Made by a program: the position numbers and the translations under genes
The notes under the pieces: generated by a model
The model's database searches: none
Seen by the model: the letters and a program-made list of their open reading frames with translations, nothing else
Told to the model about the DNA's origin: nothing
NCBI GenBank assembly: GCA_003445095.1
Contig: DLVS01000813.1
Span: 1 to 14,929 of the forward strand
DNA length: 14,929 bases
Origin: Verrucomicrobiales bacterium
GTDB taxonomy: Bacteria; Verrucomicrobiota; Verrucomicrobiia; Limisphaerales; UBA9464
Direction: 5' to 3'
Shown here: piece by piece, positions 14,826 through 14,929 of the stretch
How positions within the stretch are numbered: position 1 is the first letter of the stretch
Layout: each line of letters starts with the position of its first letter

Positions 14826-14872
14826 AGTATGAATCGAAGTCCCAAGTTGTCAGGCCGTTTTGGGCGCCAAAA
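14826..14872 (-). promoter_or_regulatory. Possible promoter and operator of the Uma2-family gene
   Basis: On the minus strand CTGACA (14853-14848) and CATACT (14831-14826) are 16 bases apart, matching the -35 and -10 consensus at 5/6 and 4/6. Only six bases separate the -10 from the ATG, so a start at or next to the A of ATG is predicted. Just upstream of the -35 lies TTTTGG-GCG-CCAAAA (14872-14858), a dyad that could bind a regulator. All by eye. Confidence 0.3.
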
Positions 14873-14929
14873 GCCGGAAAGAATCGGGCAACCGCAGAGA
14901 ACGCCGATAGCATAAACCAAACCTCACTC

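Overview
The window is about 15 kb of GC-rich, chromosome-like DNA carrying ten recognisable intact genes, a partial trpB at the left edge, several gene-poor stretches and one small transposon-like repeat. The gene repertoire suggests Verrucomicrobiota, probably the Limisphaerales/Pedosphaera branch. The clues are a secreted PQQ-type propeller opening with [11 protein letters not shown], a Tat-exported Gfo/Idh/MocA oxidoreductase, an initiation factor IF3 with a long C-terminal tail, PD40 and CotH-like exported proteins, and a C-terminal module of the pattern 'L-x-S-A/G-x-x-x-GPW ... FFRA' that recurs in exported proteins of this phylum. The assignment rests on recall of families, not on a search.

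Left part, plus strand (1-5338): the end of trpB, overlapped by 4 bases (ATGA) by a PQQ-like propeller gene, then a Gfo/Idh/MocA oxidoreductase 31 bases later. These three could be one transcript. After 140 bases comes infC, with a TTG start, a good ribosome binding site and a tiny leader frame whose stop overlaps its start; neither rpmI nor rplT follows. A GntP-family permease follows after a gap that contains a perfect 9-bp stem-loop.

Middle, minus strand (5370-10442): a serine hydrolase of the class C beta-lactamase fold converges on the permease. About 1.06 kb without a confident gene follows (one candidate small protein). Then come a CotH-like exported protein and a DAACS (GltP/DctA-type) dicarboxylate/amino-acid symporter.

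Right part (10643-14929): on the plus strand lie a stand-alone CHAD-domain protein, an FmdB-like small protein that has lost its zinc-ribbon cysteines, and an exported PD40 propeller. Between the last two, on the minus strand, lies what looks like the decayed C-terminus of another exported protein. A Uma2-family (DUF820) PD-(D/E)XK protein is on the minus strand at the right edge and may be transcribed leaderless.

The strongest non-coding signal is a 202-bp element at 13838-14039. It has perfect 13-bp terminal inverted repeats, a 5-bp flanking duplication (CTTAT), a second nested inverted repeat and several perfect internal hairpins, and no plausible gene. It looks like a non-autonomous MITE-like insertion. 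I found no CRISPR array, no tRNA or rRNA, no phage genes and no clear defence system. The window reads as ordinary chromosome, mixing housekeeping genes, transporters and exported proteins, with one mobile element.
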